Shown piece by piece: positions 17,982 to 26,109 of a stretch of DNA of 64,000 bases (positions are counted from its first letter, which is position 1; every line of letters begins with the position of its first letter). Under the pieces are notes generated by a model. The model had not been told where the DNA came from. It did not search any database and saw only the letters and a program-made list of their open reading frames with translations. This stretch comes from Lachnospiraceae bacterium UBA1818 (lineage in GTDB: Bacteria; Bacillota; Clostridia; Lachnospirales; Lachnospiraceae). Where the stretch lies: contig CAJFQZ010000006.1 of NCBI GenBank assembly GCA_904419285.1, positions 60,218 to 124,217 of the forward strand, written 5' to 3'. Both the position numbers and the translations under genes were made by a program.

Positions 17982-18546
17982 CAAATTTGACCAGATGCTT
18001 GAAGATGACGATCCCGGAGATGACCAGCGCTCCCAGTATGACGGGACGGGGCGCGGAATACCGGAAGGTCATCAGGCTGAAGCAGAGATAAGTCACGATG
18101 CTCCGAACCAGATGAGGCTCGATGATGATCACCGCCGAGAAGAGCAGGTAGAAGGCAGCGAGGGTGCACACCGGCGCAAGGTCGGGGAAAAGTCCCAGGA
18201 GGCATCCAAAGGAGACTGCGATGGACTTGCCGCCTTCCTTCGGCCGGAACAGCGGGAATGCATGTCCGAAGACCGGTGCGGCGAGTACCAGGGCGAACAG
18301 CGTGTTCCGGGGATCCAGCAGCTGGAGCCCGACATGCACCGGCAGAAATCCTTTCGCCAGCTCCAGGAGGAGCGTCATGCTCCCGATGACGGGACCGGCG
18401 TGCTTGAACGCGTTGAACACGCCCGGATTATTGTCTTCGCTGAGCTCGCAGATATCGATGTGCCGCAGATATTTGGGAAGGAGCCGGGCAAACAGGATGC
18501 TTCCCGACAGATAGCCGAACAAGATAAAAAAATAATATCTTTCCAT
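17938..18546 (-). CDS. PlsY-like glycerol-3-phosphate acyltransferase family protein
   Basis: This 202-residue membrane protein has about five hydrophobic segments. SGSILFARLLPKY, EDNNPGVFNAFKHAG and FPLFRPKEGGKSIAVSFG correspond to the three conserved PlsY regions (S-G-S-I, N-P-G-x-x-N/A and the G-G-K-[G/S]-x-A loop). PlsY acylates glycerol-3-phosphate using acyl-phosphate. The sequence is divergent (K-S rather than the usual K-G), so it may be a paralogue with another acceptor. The ATG at 18546 is ten bases from AAAGGAG; a TTG nine bases upstream is too close. It follows the glycosyltransferase gene by 55 bases. Confidence 0.75.
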   Translation of the reverse strand: MERYYFFILFGYLSGSILFARLLPKYLRHIDICELSEDNNPGVFNAFKHAGPVIGSMTLLLELAKGFLPVHVGLQLLDPRNTLFALVLAAPVFGHAFPLFRPKEGGKSIAVSFGCLLGLFPDLAPVCTLAAFYLLFSAVIIIEPHLVRSIVTYLCFSLMTFRYSAPRPVILGALVISGIVIFKHLVKFEKEPVSIRLIRRNR

Positions 18547-18601
18547 AAAATCCAACTCCTTTGATACTGAAACTCTTTATGATACTGAAACCATTTCTGC
18601 T

Positions 18602-19717
18602 TTATTCTTCTGAGAGTTCTCGGAGAAGCCGCCAGATCTCTGCCGCGGCATTTCGCGGGATCACCTGCCGCTGTTTCGCGCACATCTCTTCCCGCCGGGC
18701 CCGGTCGTGCAGGAGCTCCTGCCCCGCATCGATCTGTCCGCCCATCTTCGGGGCGGTAACAGACAGGCCTCTCTCTGTGAAAAACTCCAGGTTTTTAGTC
18801 TCGCATCCGGGGATGGGACGTGTGTGGACGATGGGAATCCCCTTCACGGCAGCCTCAGTGCTGGTCAGGCCTCCGGGTTTAGTGAAGATCACGTCGCAGG
18901 CGTCCATGTACGCGGAGATATGCTCCGTGTATCCGAGGATGCGTACCTGAGGATGACGCCCGAAAGCTGTGTGCAGCACCTTTCGGAGCTTCTGATTGCT
19001 TCCGCAGATGACGATGATGTATTCGTTCGGCCCAAGCCGGCGCAGCAGTCTGGCAACGAAGAGATTTACCTTTCCAAAGCCCATGCTCCCGCTCATGATG
19101 AGATACACGGAGGCGTCCTCAGGGATGCGGCAGATCTTCCGCGCTTCCGCCTTCTTTCCCGGTTTTGAGAATGCCGGCCGGACGGGGATGCCGAAGGGCT
19201 TAAGCTTCTCTTCGGGAATGCCTTTGCCGGCAAACTCACCGATAAGCGACGGGTGGGGCAGAATATAATAATCACATTCTGTTTCTTCCCAGAATGGGAT
19301 ACAGGTGTAGTCTGTCTCAACCGCGACCACCTTCTGGCGGAGCATCTTCTTCCGCTTCATGTAGGTGAGCGTCTCCGCAGGGAAGAGATGAGGGGTTACG
19401 ATCACATCGAAATCATTTTCATCGAGACAGCGTTTCAGCCGTCCCGCAAGCAGCGCGTTGGCATAGTAGACCGGAGACTTGTGCCTGCTGGAGCTTACAA
19501 GCCCGCCGATCTTATAGAGTAAGGAGAACAGTGCCGGAGCGTGCTTTACTACGGAGACATAGCCTCCTCCCACGAAATGGGAGACGCGCTTTCCGCCCAG
19601 CATCATGATATCCATGAACTCGGCCTCATCCCCCTGCAGCCGCGCGTATTCCGCCAGCGCCTTCCCGGCGGAATTGTGGCCCTCTCCTGTATTACATGAT
19701 AAAATCAGGATCTTCAT
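18602..19717 (-). CDS. Processive diacylglycerol glycosyltransferase-like protein (UgtP/MGDG synthase family)
   Basis: This 371-residue cytoplasmic glycosyltransferase is of GT28 type. GEGHNSAGKAL near residue 11 is the N-terminal motif of the MGDG-synthase/UgtP family; KPGGLTSTEAAVKGIPIV, around residues 285-302, is the nucleotide-sugar-binding part. Such enzymes glycosylate diacylglycerol to membrane glycolipids. I choose the ATG at 19717 (MKILILSCNTGEGH); a longer frame reaches 19927 but is unlike the family. It probably forms an operon with the plsY-like gene. Confidence 0.85.
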   Translation of the reverse strand: MKILILSCNTGEGHNSAGKALAEYARLQGDEAEFMDIMMLGGKRVSHFVGGGYVSVVKHAPALFSLLYKIGGLVSSSRHKSPVYYANALLAGRLKRCLDENDFDVIVTPHLFPAETLTYMKRKKMLRQKVVAVETDYTCIPFWEETECDYYILPHPSLIGEFAGKGIPEEKLKPFGIPVRPAFSKPGKKAEARKICRIPEDASVYLIMSGSMGFGKVNLFVARLLRRLGPNEYIIVICGSNQKLRKVLHTAFGRHPQVRILGYTEHISAYMDACDVIFTKPGGLTSTEAAVKGIPIVHTRPIPGCETKNLEFFTERGLSVTAPKMGGQIDAGQELLHDRARREEMCAKQRQVIPRNAAAEIWRLLRELSEE

Positions 19718-19772
19718 AATCGAATGTCTCATTTCTGAATGTATTTTGCAGACAGTGCGTCTGCGCGGAACA

Positions 19773-19802
19773 TTATAGCACAAGTGTATACCGGAAGACA
19801 AC
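19773..19802 (-). promoter_or_regulatory. Predicted promoter of the glycolipid operon
   Basis: On the minus strand, TTGTCT (19802-19797) and a perfect TATAAT (19778-19773) are separated by 18 bases, about 55 bases ahead of the glycosyltransferase start. Confidence 0.6.
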
Positions 19803-19945
19803 TGCGGCACCGGAAACGGTTCCCTGCCGGCTGTCAGGATCTCTCGATTCAGACAAAGACCGGTAAATAAAAATCCGGGCAGCATGCTGAAGAAAATCTT
19901 CAGCAGCAGCTCCGGGATCTGGATCAAAAATATAGAAAAACATTT

Positions 19946-20392
19946 TTACTGCATGAATCCGGCTACCAGTTCATTGACAAGCTTTCCGTCGGCCTTTCCT
20001 TTTACCTTCGGCATGAGTTCTTTCATGATGCGGCCCTTATCCTTCGGGAGGGGCTTCTCGATGCCGAGGCCGGAGATCACATCACTGATCACGGCTTTGA
20101 TCTCGTCTTCGCTCATCATCTTCGGAGCATACTCCTCCAGAACAGCGAGACGTTTCTCCGCCTCCTCAAGCAGGTCCGTGCGGTCAGCAGGAGTCATCTC
20201 GATGGTCTCTTTAAGCTGTTTGATCTCCTTTAAGATCACCTGGTTTTCCTCCTCTTCCGTCAGATCTGCCCTTTTGTCGATCGCTTTATTCTTAAGGGAT
20301 GACAGGAGAAACGAGAGAGCAGCTTTTCTCTCTTTTTCTCCTGCTTTCATTGCAGCCACCATGGCGCTTCTTACTTCATCGATCTTGCTCAT
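19946..20392 (-). CDS. yqeY: GatB/YqeY domain protein
   Basis: This 148-residue helical protein matches the stand-alone YqeY family, related to the tail domain of GatB. Typical features are an N-terminal MKAGEKERKAALSFLLSSLK, the EEEENQVILKEIKQLKE helix, and a C-terminal PKVKGKADGKLVNELVAGFM. Its function is poorly known; a link to aminoacyl-tRNA amidation is suggested by the domain only. It lies 41 bases after pduL on the same strand. Confidence 0.9.
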   Translation of the reverse strand: MSKIDEVRSAMVAAMKAGEKERKAALSFLLSSLKNKAIDKRADLTEEEENQVILKEIKQLKETIEMTPADRTDLLEEAEKRLAVLEEYAPKMMSEDEIKAVISDVISGLGIEKPLPKDKGRIMKELMPKVKGKADGKLVNELVAGFMQ

Positions 20393-20433
20393 TGTCAGGT
20401 TACCTCCTGTTTTTATTTATTATTCTATCTTTT

Positions 20434-21075
20434 TTACCGGTGTATTCCGTGCTGAAGCTCTTCCGCCCAGGTCTGAAGGCTGTAGGTGTGTCCGTTGAAC
20501 AGCTTGAGGATGACGCCGGTGGGATGGTCTTCGTTGGCAAAGGCGTTTGCTTCGTCCGTGTCAACGTGCATGGCCAGAGAGTAGGAAGGACTGACCCGGA
20601 CTACTACATCTGAAAAGATCAGGGAACGCTCATAGCTCGTGGTGATCACGAAGACGATGTCGTTATCCTTGACGTGGGCGCGCAGCGCATCCACCGGGGT
20701 CATGTGGATATGCCGTTTGGCGACGATGACTCCACGCTGCAGTTCCACCTTTCCTTTCGGACCGATCAGAAGACAGCCCGGAGTGCCCTCCAGATCGCCT
20801 GACTGGCGGATGACGCTCCGGATGCCCAGCCGCCGTGCATCGGTCACAGAGATCTCGACCTGAGTCTCGTTCCGATATGGGCCGAGGATGACGACTTTTT
20901 CAAAGCGTCCCTTCGGTCCCGCTACGGTAAGCCGTTCTTTACAGGCATACTGGCCGGGCTGACTCAGTTCCTTGGCAAAAGTCGGCTTGGCTCCGGGACC
21001 GAACAGGGTCTGAAAATCTTCTTCTGTGATATGGATATGTCTTGCAGAAGTCTCGATCGGTATTGTTAAACTCAT
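20434..21075 (-). CDS. pduL: Phosphate propanoyltransferase, PduL-type (likely phosphotransacetylase)
   Basis: The 213-residue enzyme moves acyl groups between CoA and phosphate. The two zinc-binding PduL halves are visible: SARHIHIT (His13, His15) and AKRHIHMTP, plus MHVDTDEANAF near the end. There is no N-terminal encapsulation peptide, and no microcompartment shell genes are nearby. The likely role is therefore cytosolic acetyl-phosphate formation in place of a classical Pta; that is inference. It forms a pair with yqeY. Confidence 0.9.
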   Translation of the reverse strand: MSLTIPIETSARHIHITEEDFQTLFGPGAKPTFAKELSQPGQYACKERLTVAGPKGRFEKVVILGPYRNETQVEISVTDARRLGIRSVIRQSGDLEGTPGCLLIGPKGKVELQRGVIVAKRHIHMTPVDALRAHVKDNDIVFVITTSYERSLIFSDVVVRVSPSYSLAMHVDTDEANAFANEDHPTGVILKLFNGHTYSLQTWAEELQHGIHR

Positions 21076-21221
21076 AGTTTCGCCGCTTCCTTTCTTTCAT
21101 TCCCGCTTCTAAAATTTTAGCAGAATAAAGCGCGCTTTTCAATAAGGAAATGACGCGGAGAAAAAGTTAAAAGGCAGTAAAGTGTACGTTAAGAAAAGAT
21201 GAAGAAAATGTAAAATCTACA

Positions 21222-21250
21222 TTGACACACCGGACAGGACCATGTTAGTT
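21222..21250 (+). promoter_or_regulatory. Predicted promoter of the Na/Pi cotransporter gene
   Basis: There is a perfect -35 TTGACA (21222-21227) with a weak -10 TTAGTT (21245-21250). The divergent pduL gene starts 150 bases away. The weak -10 suggests regulation, but no clear operator was recognised. Confidence 0.45.
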
Positions 21251-21327
21251 TAATAATAGCGCGTTTATCATGCGCGGAACAAAGAGGAAAAGTAAATATA
21301 GTTTTTTCACTAAAGGAGAAAAGAGTA

Positions 21328-22956
21328 ATGGGAATAACAGACGTCCTCTCTTTGCTCGGCGGGCTTGCACTGTTCCTTTACGGAATGCAGATGATGAGCA
21401 CAGGCCTCGAGGCGGCCGCCGGGAACAAAATGAAATCGATCCTTGAGAAACTGACTTCAAACCGCATTAAAGGCGTTCTGGTGGGAGCGGTCATCACGGC
21501 GGTCATTCAGTCTTCATCCGCCACTACCGTTATGGTAGTCGGATTCGTGAATTCAGGTCTTATGACACTGAAACAGGCGGTCTGGATCATTATGGGAGCC
21601 AACATCGGTACGACCATCACGGGACAGCTGATCGCACTCGATATCGGCGCGATCGCACCGCTCTTTGCAATCGTCGGAGTGGCCGTGATGATGTTCGTGA
21701 AGAATGAGAAGGTGCACCACATCAGCAGCATCTTCGCAGGACTCGGTATCCTCTTCATGGGAATGGATATGATGGGAGCCGCAATGGAGCCGCTGCAGGA
21801 TTCGGAAGCTTTCATCAATCTGATGACGCAGTTCAGCAACCCGCTGATCGGTATCCTTGTCGGTGCGGTCTTTACAGCGGTCATCCAGTCCTCCTCGGCA
21901 TCGGTGGGTATCCTTCAGGCTCTCGCGGCTACAGGGCTGGTTCCGCTGTCCAGCGCGGTATATGTTCTGTTCGGGCAGAATATCGGAACCTGTATTACGG
22001 CAGTCCTGGCGTCCATCGGCATGAAGGTGAATGCGAAGCGGACGACGATCATCCATCTGATGTTCAATATCATCGGAACGGTCATCTTCACGATCGTCTG
22101 TATGGTGACCCCGTATGTGCATCTTATCGAGTCTCTGACTCCGGGCAATCCGGTGGCGCAGATCGCAAATGCGCACACGATCTTCAATATCGTGACGACG
22201 CTGCTCCTGCTTCCGTTCGGAACTCAGATGGCGAATATCGCGACAAAGATCCTTCCGGACAGCAAGAAGGAGGACGACGAGGAACTCCGCCTGAAGTACA
22301 TCAGGCCGTTCGAGTCTTCCTACGCGATCGGACACAGCGCTGTGGCGGTTTCCCAGGTCCGCGACGAAGTGGAGCGTATGCGTGATATGGTAGGGAAAAA
22401 TATCAGCGCTGCTTTTGACACGCTGATCAGCTACGACGATAAGCTTCGTCAGAAGGTCGGAGAGAGGGAAGAGTACATAGACTATCTCAATAAAGGAATC
22501 TCCGAGTATATCGTCTCCCTCATGGCAAGCGAGATGTCCATGGACGATTCCAGAAGGATCAACGGCTATTACTCGATCGTCAGCAATCTGGAGCGCATCG
22601 CGGACCACGCGGTGAATATTGCGGAATACGCGGACGATATGAAGAAATGGGATCTGCAGTTTTCGGATAATGTTCTCGAGGAGCTTGGCGAGATGAAGAA
22701 GCAGTGTATGGCTTCTCTCGACACGATCAAGGAAGTGACTTCTGAGAACGCGGACGATGTCCTGAAGCAGGCTGCGGCGATGGAGCAGAAAAATGACAAT
22801 ATGCGGGACAAATATTTCAAAAAGCAGATGCAGCGGCTGAAGAAAGGAAAATGCAAGCCGCAGAGCGGTATCGTGTTCTCTGAGATCCTGACGGATTTTG
22901 AGAGGATGGGCGACCATGTCCTGAACATCGCTCAGGAATACAAAGAGATGGAATAA
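21328..22956 (+). CDS. Na/Pi cotransporter family protein with PhoU-like domain
   Basis: This 542-residue membrane protein has two inverted Na/Pi cotransporter repeats (about 1-145 and 165-310). Each contains the family's QSSSA motif: VIQSSSATTVMVVGF near residue 55 and VIQSSSASVGILQA near residue 190. A cytoplasmic PhoU-like helical domain occupies about 340-540. Such proteins take up or export phosphate with sodium. It appears monocistronic. Confidence 0.93.
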   Translation: MGITDVLSLLGGLALFLYGMQMMSTGLEAAAGNKMKSILEKLTSNRIKGVLVGAVITAVIQSSSATTVMVVGFVNSGLMTLKQAVWIIMGANIGTTITGQLIALDIGAIAPLFAIVGVAVMMFVKNEKVHHISSIFAGLGILFMGMDMMGAAMEPLQDSEAFINLMTQFSNPLIGILVGAVFTAVIQSSSASVGILQALAATGLVPLSSAVYVLFGQNIGTCITAVLASIGMKVNAKRTTIIHLMFNIIGTVIFTIVCMVTPYVHLIESLTPGNPVAQIANAHTIFNIVTTLLLLPFGTQMANIATKILPDSKKEDDEELRLKYIRPFESSYAIGHSAVAVSQVRDEVERMRDMVGKNISAAFDTLISYDDKLRQKVGEREEYIDYLNKGISEYIVSLMASEMSMDDSRRINGYYSIVSNLERIADHAVNIAEYADDMKKWDLQFSDNVLEELGEMKKQCMASLDTIKEVTSENADDVLKQAAAMEQKNDNMRDKYFKKQMQRLKKGKCKPQSGIVFSEILTDFERMGDHVLNIAQEYKEME

Positions 22957-22981
22957 AAGAACTCTGTGAATAAATTCCTCT

Positions 22982-23041
22982 GTTTTACAGATACTACATT
23001 TAATGACAGAAAGAAGAAAAAGATGTAGATATTTGTAAAAC
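22982..23041. repeat. Long imperfect hairpin just ahead of spoVT
   Basis: GTTTTACAGATACTACAT (22982-22999) pairs, with one mismatch and one bulge, with ATGTAGATATTTGTAAAAC (23023-23041). The 3' arm ends at the start of the spoVT ribosome site CGGAGGG. There is no T-run. It may act as an RNA control element or as an operator palindrome, or it may terminate the cotransporter transcript weakly. Confidence 0.55.
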
Positions 23042-23055
23042 GGAGGGATTTTTAT

Positions 23056-23598
23056 ATGAAAGCAACAGGGATAGTGCGCCGGATCGATGATCTGGGACGA
23101 GTCGTCATTCCGAAAGAGATCAGGAGGACGCTCCGCATAAGAGAGGGGGATCCGCTTGAGATATTTACAGACAGGGAAGGCGAGATCATACTGAAAAAGT
23201 ATTCACCTATCGGAGAACTGGGAACGCTTGCAAAGTTCTACGCGGAAAGCCTTGCCCAGACGCTGGGCTGTACCGTCTGCATCACGGATATGGATCAGGT
23301 CGTGGCGGTCTCGGGAAGCGGGCGCAAGGAACTGCAGGATCAGTATATAAGCAGGGAGACAGAAAAGATACTTCAGGAGCGGAGCCAGGTACTGGCAAGG
23401 TCGGACCGACCGGGATTCATCCGGATCACAGCAGAGATGGGCGAGTATTCCGACCAGGCGATCTGCCCGATCATCTGCGAGGGGGATGTGATCGGCTCGG
23501 TGATCCTCTTAAATAAGGACGAGAAGAAAAAATTCGGAGAGCTGGAGCAGAAGGTGGCGCAGAGTGCTGCTAATTTCCTCGGCAGACAGATGGGATAA
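23056..23598 (+). CDS. spoVT: Stage V sporulation protein T (SpoVT), AbrB-family regulator
   Basis: The 180-residue protein has an N-terminal AbrB-type swapped-hairpin DNA-binding domain (residues 1-50: GIVRRIDDLGRVVIPKEIRRTL) and a C-terminal GAF-like domain (about 55-178). This is SpoVT rather than AbrB, which lacks the second domain. SpoVT tunes late forespore gene expression. Its presence supports an endospore-forming ancestry. ATG 23056 follows GGAGGG. Confidence 0.93.
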   Translation: MKATGIVRRIDDLGRVVIPKEIRRTLRIREGDPLEIFTDREGEIILKKYSPIGELGTLAKFYAESLAQTLGCTVCITDMDQVVAVSGSGRKELQDQYISRETEKILQERSQVLARSDRPGFIRITAEMGEYSDQAICPIICEGDVIGSVILLNKDEKKKFGELEQKVAQSAANFLGRQMG

Positions 23599-23754
23599 TC
23601 AGGGATGTCCGATTCTTCAGTCATAAAAGCCAGTCTGCTGTCATAAGATTTATTCAGAAAGAGAAATCCGCCGGCAGGGCGGAAAAAGAAGGGACAGGTG
23701 CAAAGCCCGGAGAGGGCGGAGCAGATCTTATGATATGGCTGGGAGGGGCAGAGA

Positions 23755-24141
23755 ATGGAGAAAAAAGCAGGCGGAACACAGGGAATTGAAAAGCGGGTCC
23801 TTCAGATACTGAAGGCGCTGCTGTGCGCATATGTGGTGACGGGCATCTTGCTGCTGGCATTGACGCTGATGCTCTATAAGCTGAACCTGAGTGAAGAGAA
23901 TGTCAATGCCGGAATCATACTGATCTATGTGATCTCAACATTTGCATCCGGTTTTGTGATGGGAAAACTAACCGGTGCGAAGAAATTTCTATGGGGGATC
24001 CTGACAGGAGTGCTGTATTTTATCCTGCTGCTCCTGATCTCCCTTGGCCTATATCATTCACTGCAGGCGGACACCATGAATCTTGCGACTACATTCCTGC
24101 TGTGTGCCGGCGGAGGGATGCTCGGGGGAATGGTCTCGTAG
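23755..24141 (+). CDS. Small four-helix membrane protein, TIGR04086-like
   Basis: The 128-residue protein has four hydrophobic segments (about 17-42, 50-71, 76-100 and 105-127) with glycine-rich turns (GFVMGKLTGAKK, CAGGGMLGGM). It resembles the TIGR04086 family of clostridial membrane proteins, often found near the SCIFF locus; I recall this association and cannot confirm it here. ATG 23755 follows GGGAGGGG. A role in SCIFF export or immunity is only speculation from position. Confidence 0.65.
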   Translation: MEKKAGGTQGIEKRVLQILKALLCAYVVTGILLLALTLMLYKLNLSEENVNAGIILIYVISTFASGFVMGKLTGAKKFLWGILTGVLYFILLLLISLGLYHSLQADTMNLATTFLLCAGGGMLGGMVS

Positions 24142-24325
24142 GGACCTGACCGCCGCCCGCACGCGCATTCGTCGTGCTGGTGCGCTCCAGTTTTGCACTT
24201 CGTGCTAAGACTGCTTATGTGGGCGGCGGTTACGAGTTCCACTCGCACTCATGGACAGGAGAATGCCGCTTACATGCAAGCATGACGCTGCAGTCTCCTA
24301 TCCGTGAGTACGGTGTGAACAGTAA
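24142..24325. other. Structured non-coding stretch ahead of SCIFF
   Basis: No gene is seen. Two nested palindromic units occur. ACCGCCGCCC (24149-24158) pairs with GGGCGGCGGT (24221-24230). ACTCATGGACAGGAGA (24247-24262) pairs with TCTCCTATCCGTGAGT (24294-24309), with two mismatches, enclosing CATGCAAGCATG. The stretch resembles other palindrome-rich gaps in this window. A -10 TATAAT at 24372-24377 begins SCIFF transcription downstream. Confidence 0.55.
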
Positions 24326-24425
24326 CCTTCTGTTGATACAAAAAACTCTTTAAAAACATGACGCCATGTGCTATAATGTTACGAGCAGTAAACGCATAAA
24401 GCGTACTAGAGTAGGAGGATAGGAC

Positions 24426-24569
24426 ATGAAACACATCAAGACATTGAATACACAGACATTGAACAACACTGTTAAAAGAGGCGGATGCGGCGAGTGCCAG
24501 ACATCATGCCAGTCAGCTTGCAAGACTTCCTGTACAGTAGGAAATCAGACCTGCGAGCAGAAGAAATAA
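24426..24569 (+). CDS. scfA: SCIFF ranthipeptide precursor (six cysteines in forty-five residues)
   Basis: This 47-residue precursor was read directly from the sequence, being too short for most gene callers. It starts MKHIKTLNTQTLNN and has six cysteines at 21, 24, 28, 32, 36 and 43, spaced by small residues and threonines (CGECQTSCQSACKTSC). This matches the SCIFF family, nearly universal in Clostridia. The radical SAM maturase encoded next installs thioether links from cysteines to threonine carbons. AGGAGG at 24415-24420 gives a good start, and TATAAT stands at 24372. Mature product and role are not settled; signalling has been proposed for clostridial ranthipeptides. Confidence 0.95.
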   Translation: MKHIKTLNTQTLNNTVKRGGCGECQTSCQSACKTSCTVGNQTCEQKK

Positions 24570-24698
24570 GTAAGTCTGAAAAAAGAACAGCGAAGGGGGC
24601 AGCGGATAAAACCGCTGCCTTATGCATGTATTCTGAGGGAACAAATAAGACGGATAAAAGATATCCGATGAATGAAACGAAAGAGAGGTATCTGTGTT

Positions 24699-26093
24699 GT
24701 GATACATCAGTACCAGAACAATGGATATAATATCGTCCTCGATGTGAACAGCGGTGCAGTGCATGTCGTGGACCGGGAAGCATATGATGTGATCGGCGCG
24801 CTCGCAGAGCTGAACGGGGAGCATACCCCGGAGAGCTTAAAGGCACCGGAGACGGCTGAGTATCTGAAGGACAGGCTCGGTTCGATCTATCCGGAGGAGG
24901 ATCTGAAGGATATCCTGGAGGCAGTGACAGAGCTGACAGAGCAGGGACGTCTGTTCACGAAGGACGTTTATGAAGATTACATCGATGAGGTAAAGAAGAG
25001 AAAGACGGTCGTGAAGGCACTCTGTCTTCACATCGCCCATGACTGCAATCTCGCCTGTAAGTACTGCTTCGCAGAGGAGGGCGAGTATCACGGGCGCCGT
25101 GCGCTGATGTCCTTTGAAGTGGGAAAGAAGGCGCTGGATTTCCTGATCGCGAACTCAGGAAACAGGAGAAATCTGGAAGTAGATTTCTTCGGCGGCGAAC
25201 CGCTCATGAACTGGCAGGTGGTAAAAGACCTGGTGGCATATGGAAGGGAGCAGGAGAAGCTTCATGACAAGCATTTCCGCTTTACCCTCACGACGAACGG
25301 CGTACTGCTCAACGATGAGGTGCAGGAGTTCGTCAACCGGGAGATGGACAATGTGGTCCTGAGCCTGGACGGAAGAAAAGAGGTCAACGACCGTATGCGC
25401 CCATTCCGGAACGGAAAGGGAAGCTATGACCTGATCGTGCCGAAGTTCCAGAAGCTGGCCGAGAGCAGGAATCAGCAGAAGTATTACATACGGGGAACAT
25501 TTACAAGAGAAAATCTGGACTTCTCCGAGGATGTGAAGCATTTTGTGGATCTGGGATTTGAGCAGATCTCGATCGAACCGGTGGTGGGAGAAGACACGGA
25601 TCCTTACGCGATCCGGAAGGAAGACCTGCCGGTCATTTTTGAAGAATATGACAAGCTTGCAAAATATATGATCGAGAGAGAAAAGAGCGGAAGGGGATTT
25701 ACGTTCTTCCACTTTATGATCGATCTGGAAGGAGGTCCCTGCGTGTCAAAGCGTCTGTCGGGCTGCGGCTCCGGCACGGAATATCTTGCGGTGACGCCGT
25801 GGGGAGATCTGTATCCCTGTCATCAGTTTGTCGGACAGGAAGAGTTCCTGATGGGAAATGTGGATGAGGGGATCACAAAACCGGAGATTGCGGAAGAGTT
25901 CCGCGGATGCAGCGTGTACTCGAAAGAGAGCTGTAAGACCTGCTTTGCCAGGTTCTACTGCAGCGGCGGCTGCATGGCGAATTCTTACAAGTTCCACCAT
26001 ACCATCAACGACACCTATGAGGTGAGCTGCGAGATGGAGAGAAAGAGAGTGGAATGTGCGATCATGATAAAGGCTGCTTTGGCAGACGAATAA
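24699..26093 (+). CDS. scfB: SCIFF radical SAM maturase
   Basis: This radical SAM/SPASM enzyme has 464 residues. Residues 1-90 form the precursor-binding RRE-like domain (IHQYQNNGYNIVLDVNSG). The radical SAM cluster motif is CNLACKYC around residue 110; GGEPLMNW follows near 170. A SPASM domain with many cysteines (CGSGTEYLAVTPWGDLYPC, CKTCFARFYCSGGC) lies near 345-440. It forms thioether bonds on SCIFF. I prefer GTG 24699, ten bases after AGAGAGG, because homologues start at IHQY; ATG 24672 adds nine residues and lacks a clear site. Confidence 0.95.
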   Translation: MIHQYQNNGYNIVLDVNSGAVHVVDREAYDVIGALAELNGEHTPESLKAPETAEYLKDRLGSIYPEEDLKDILEAVTELTEQGRLFTKDVYEDYIDEVKKRKTVVKALCLHIAHDCNLACKYCFAEEGEYHGRRALMSFEVGKKALDFLIANSGNRRNLEVDFFGGEPLMNWQVVKDLVAYGREQEKLHDKHFRFTLTTNGVLLNDEVQEFVNREMDNVVLSLDGRKEVNDRMRPFRNGKGSYDLIVPKFQKLAESRNQQKYYIRGTFTRENLDFSEDVKHFVDLGFEQISIEPVVGEDTDPYAIRKEDLPVIFEEYDKLAKYMIEREKSGRGFTFFHFMIDLEGGPCVSKRLSGCGSGTEYLAVTPWGDLYPCHQFVGQEEFLMGNVDEGITKPEIAEEFRGCSVYSKESCKTCFARFYCSGGCMANSYKFHHTINDTYEVSCEMERKRVECAIMIKAALADE

Positions 26094-26109
26094 GAAAGGA
26101 ATGTGAATC

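Noticed and set aside
17857..18564. 235-codon plus-strand frame over the plsY-like gene
   Set aside because: The minus strand encodes a recognisable membrane acyltransferase with a good ribosome site; the plus frame begins inside another gene.
21553..22917. 454-codon minus-strand frame
   Set aside because: Lies wholly antisense to the Na/Pi cotransporter; rich in His, Arg and Asp as expected of a mirror frame.
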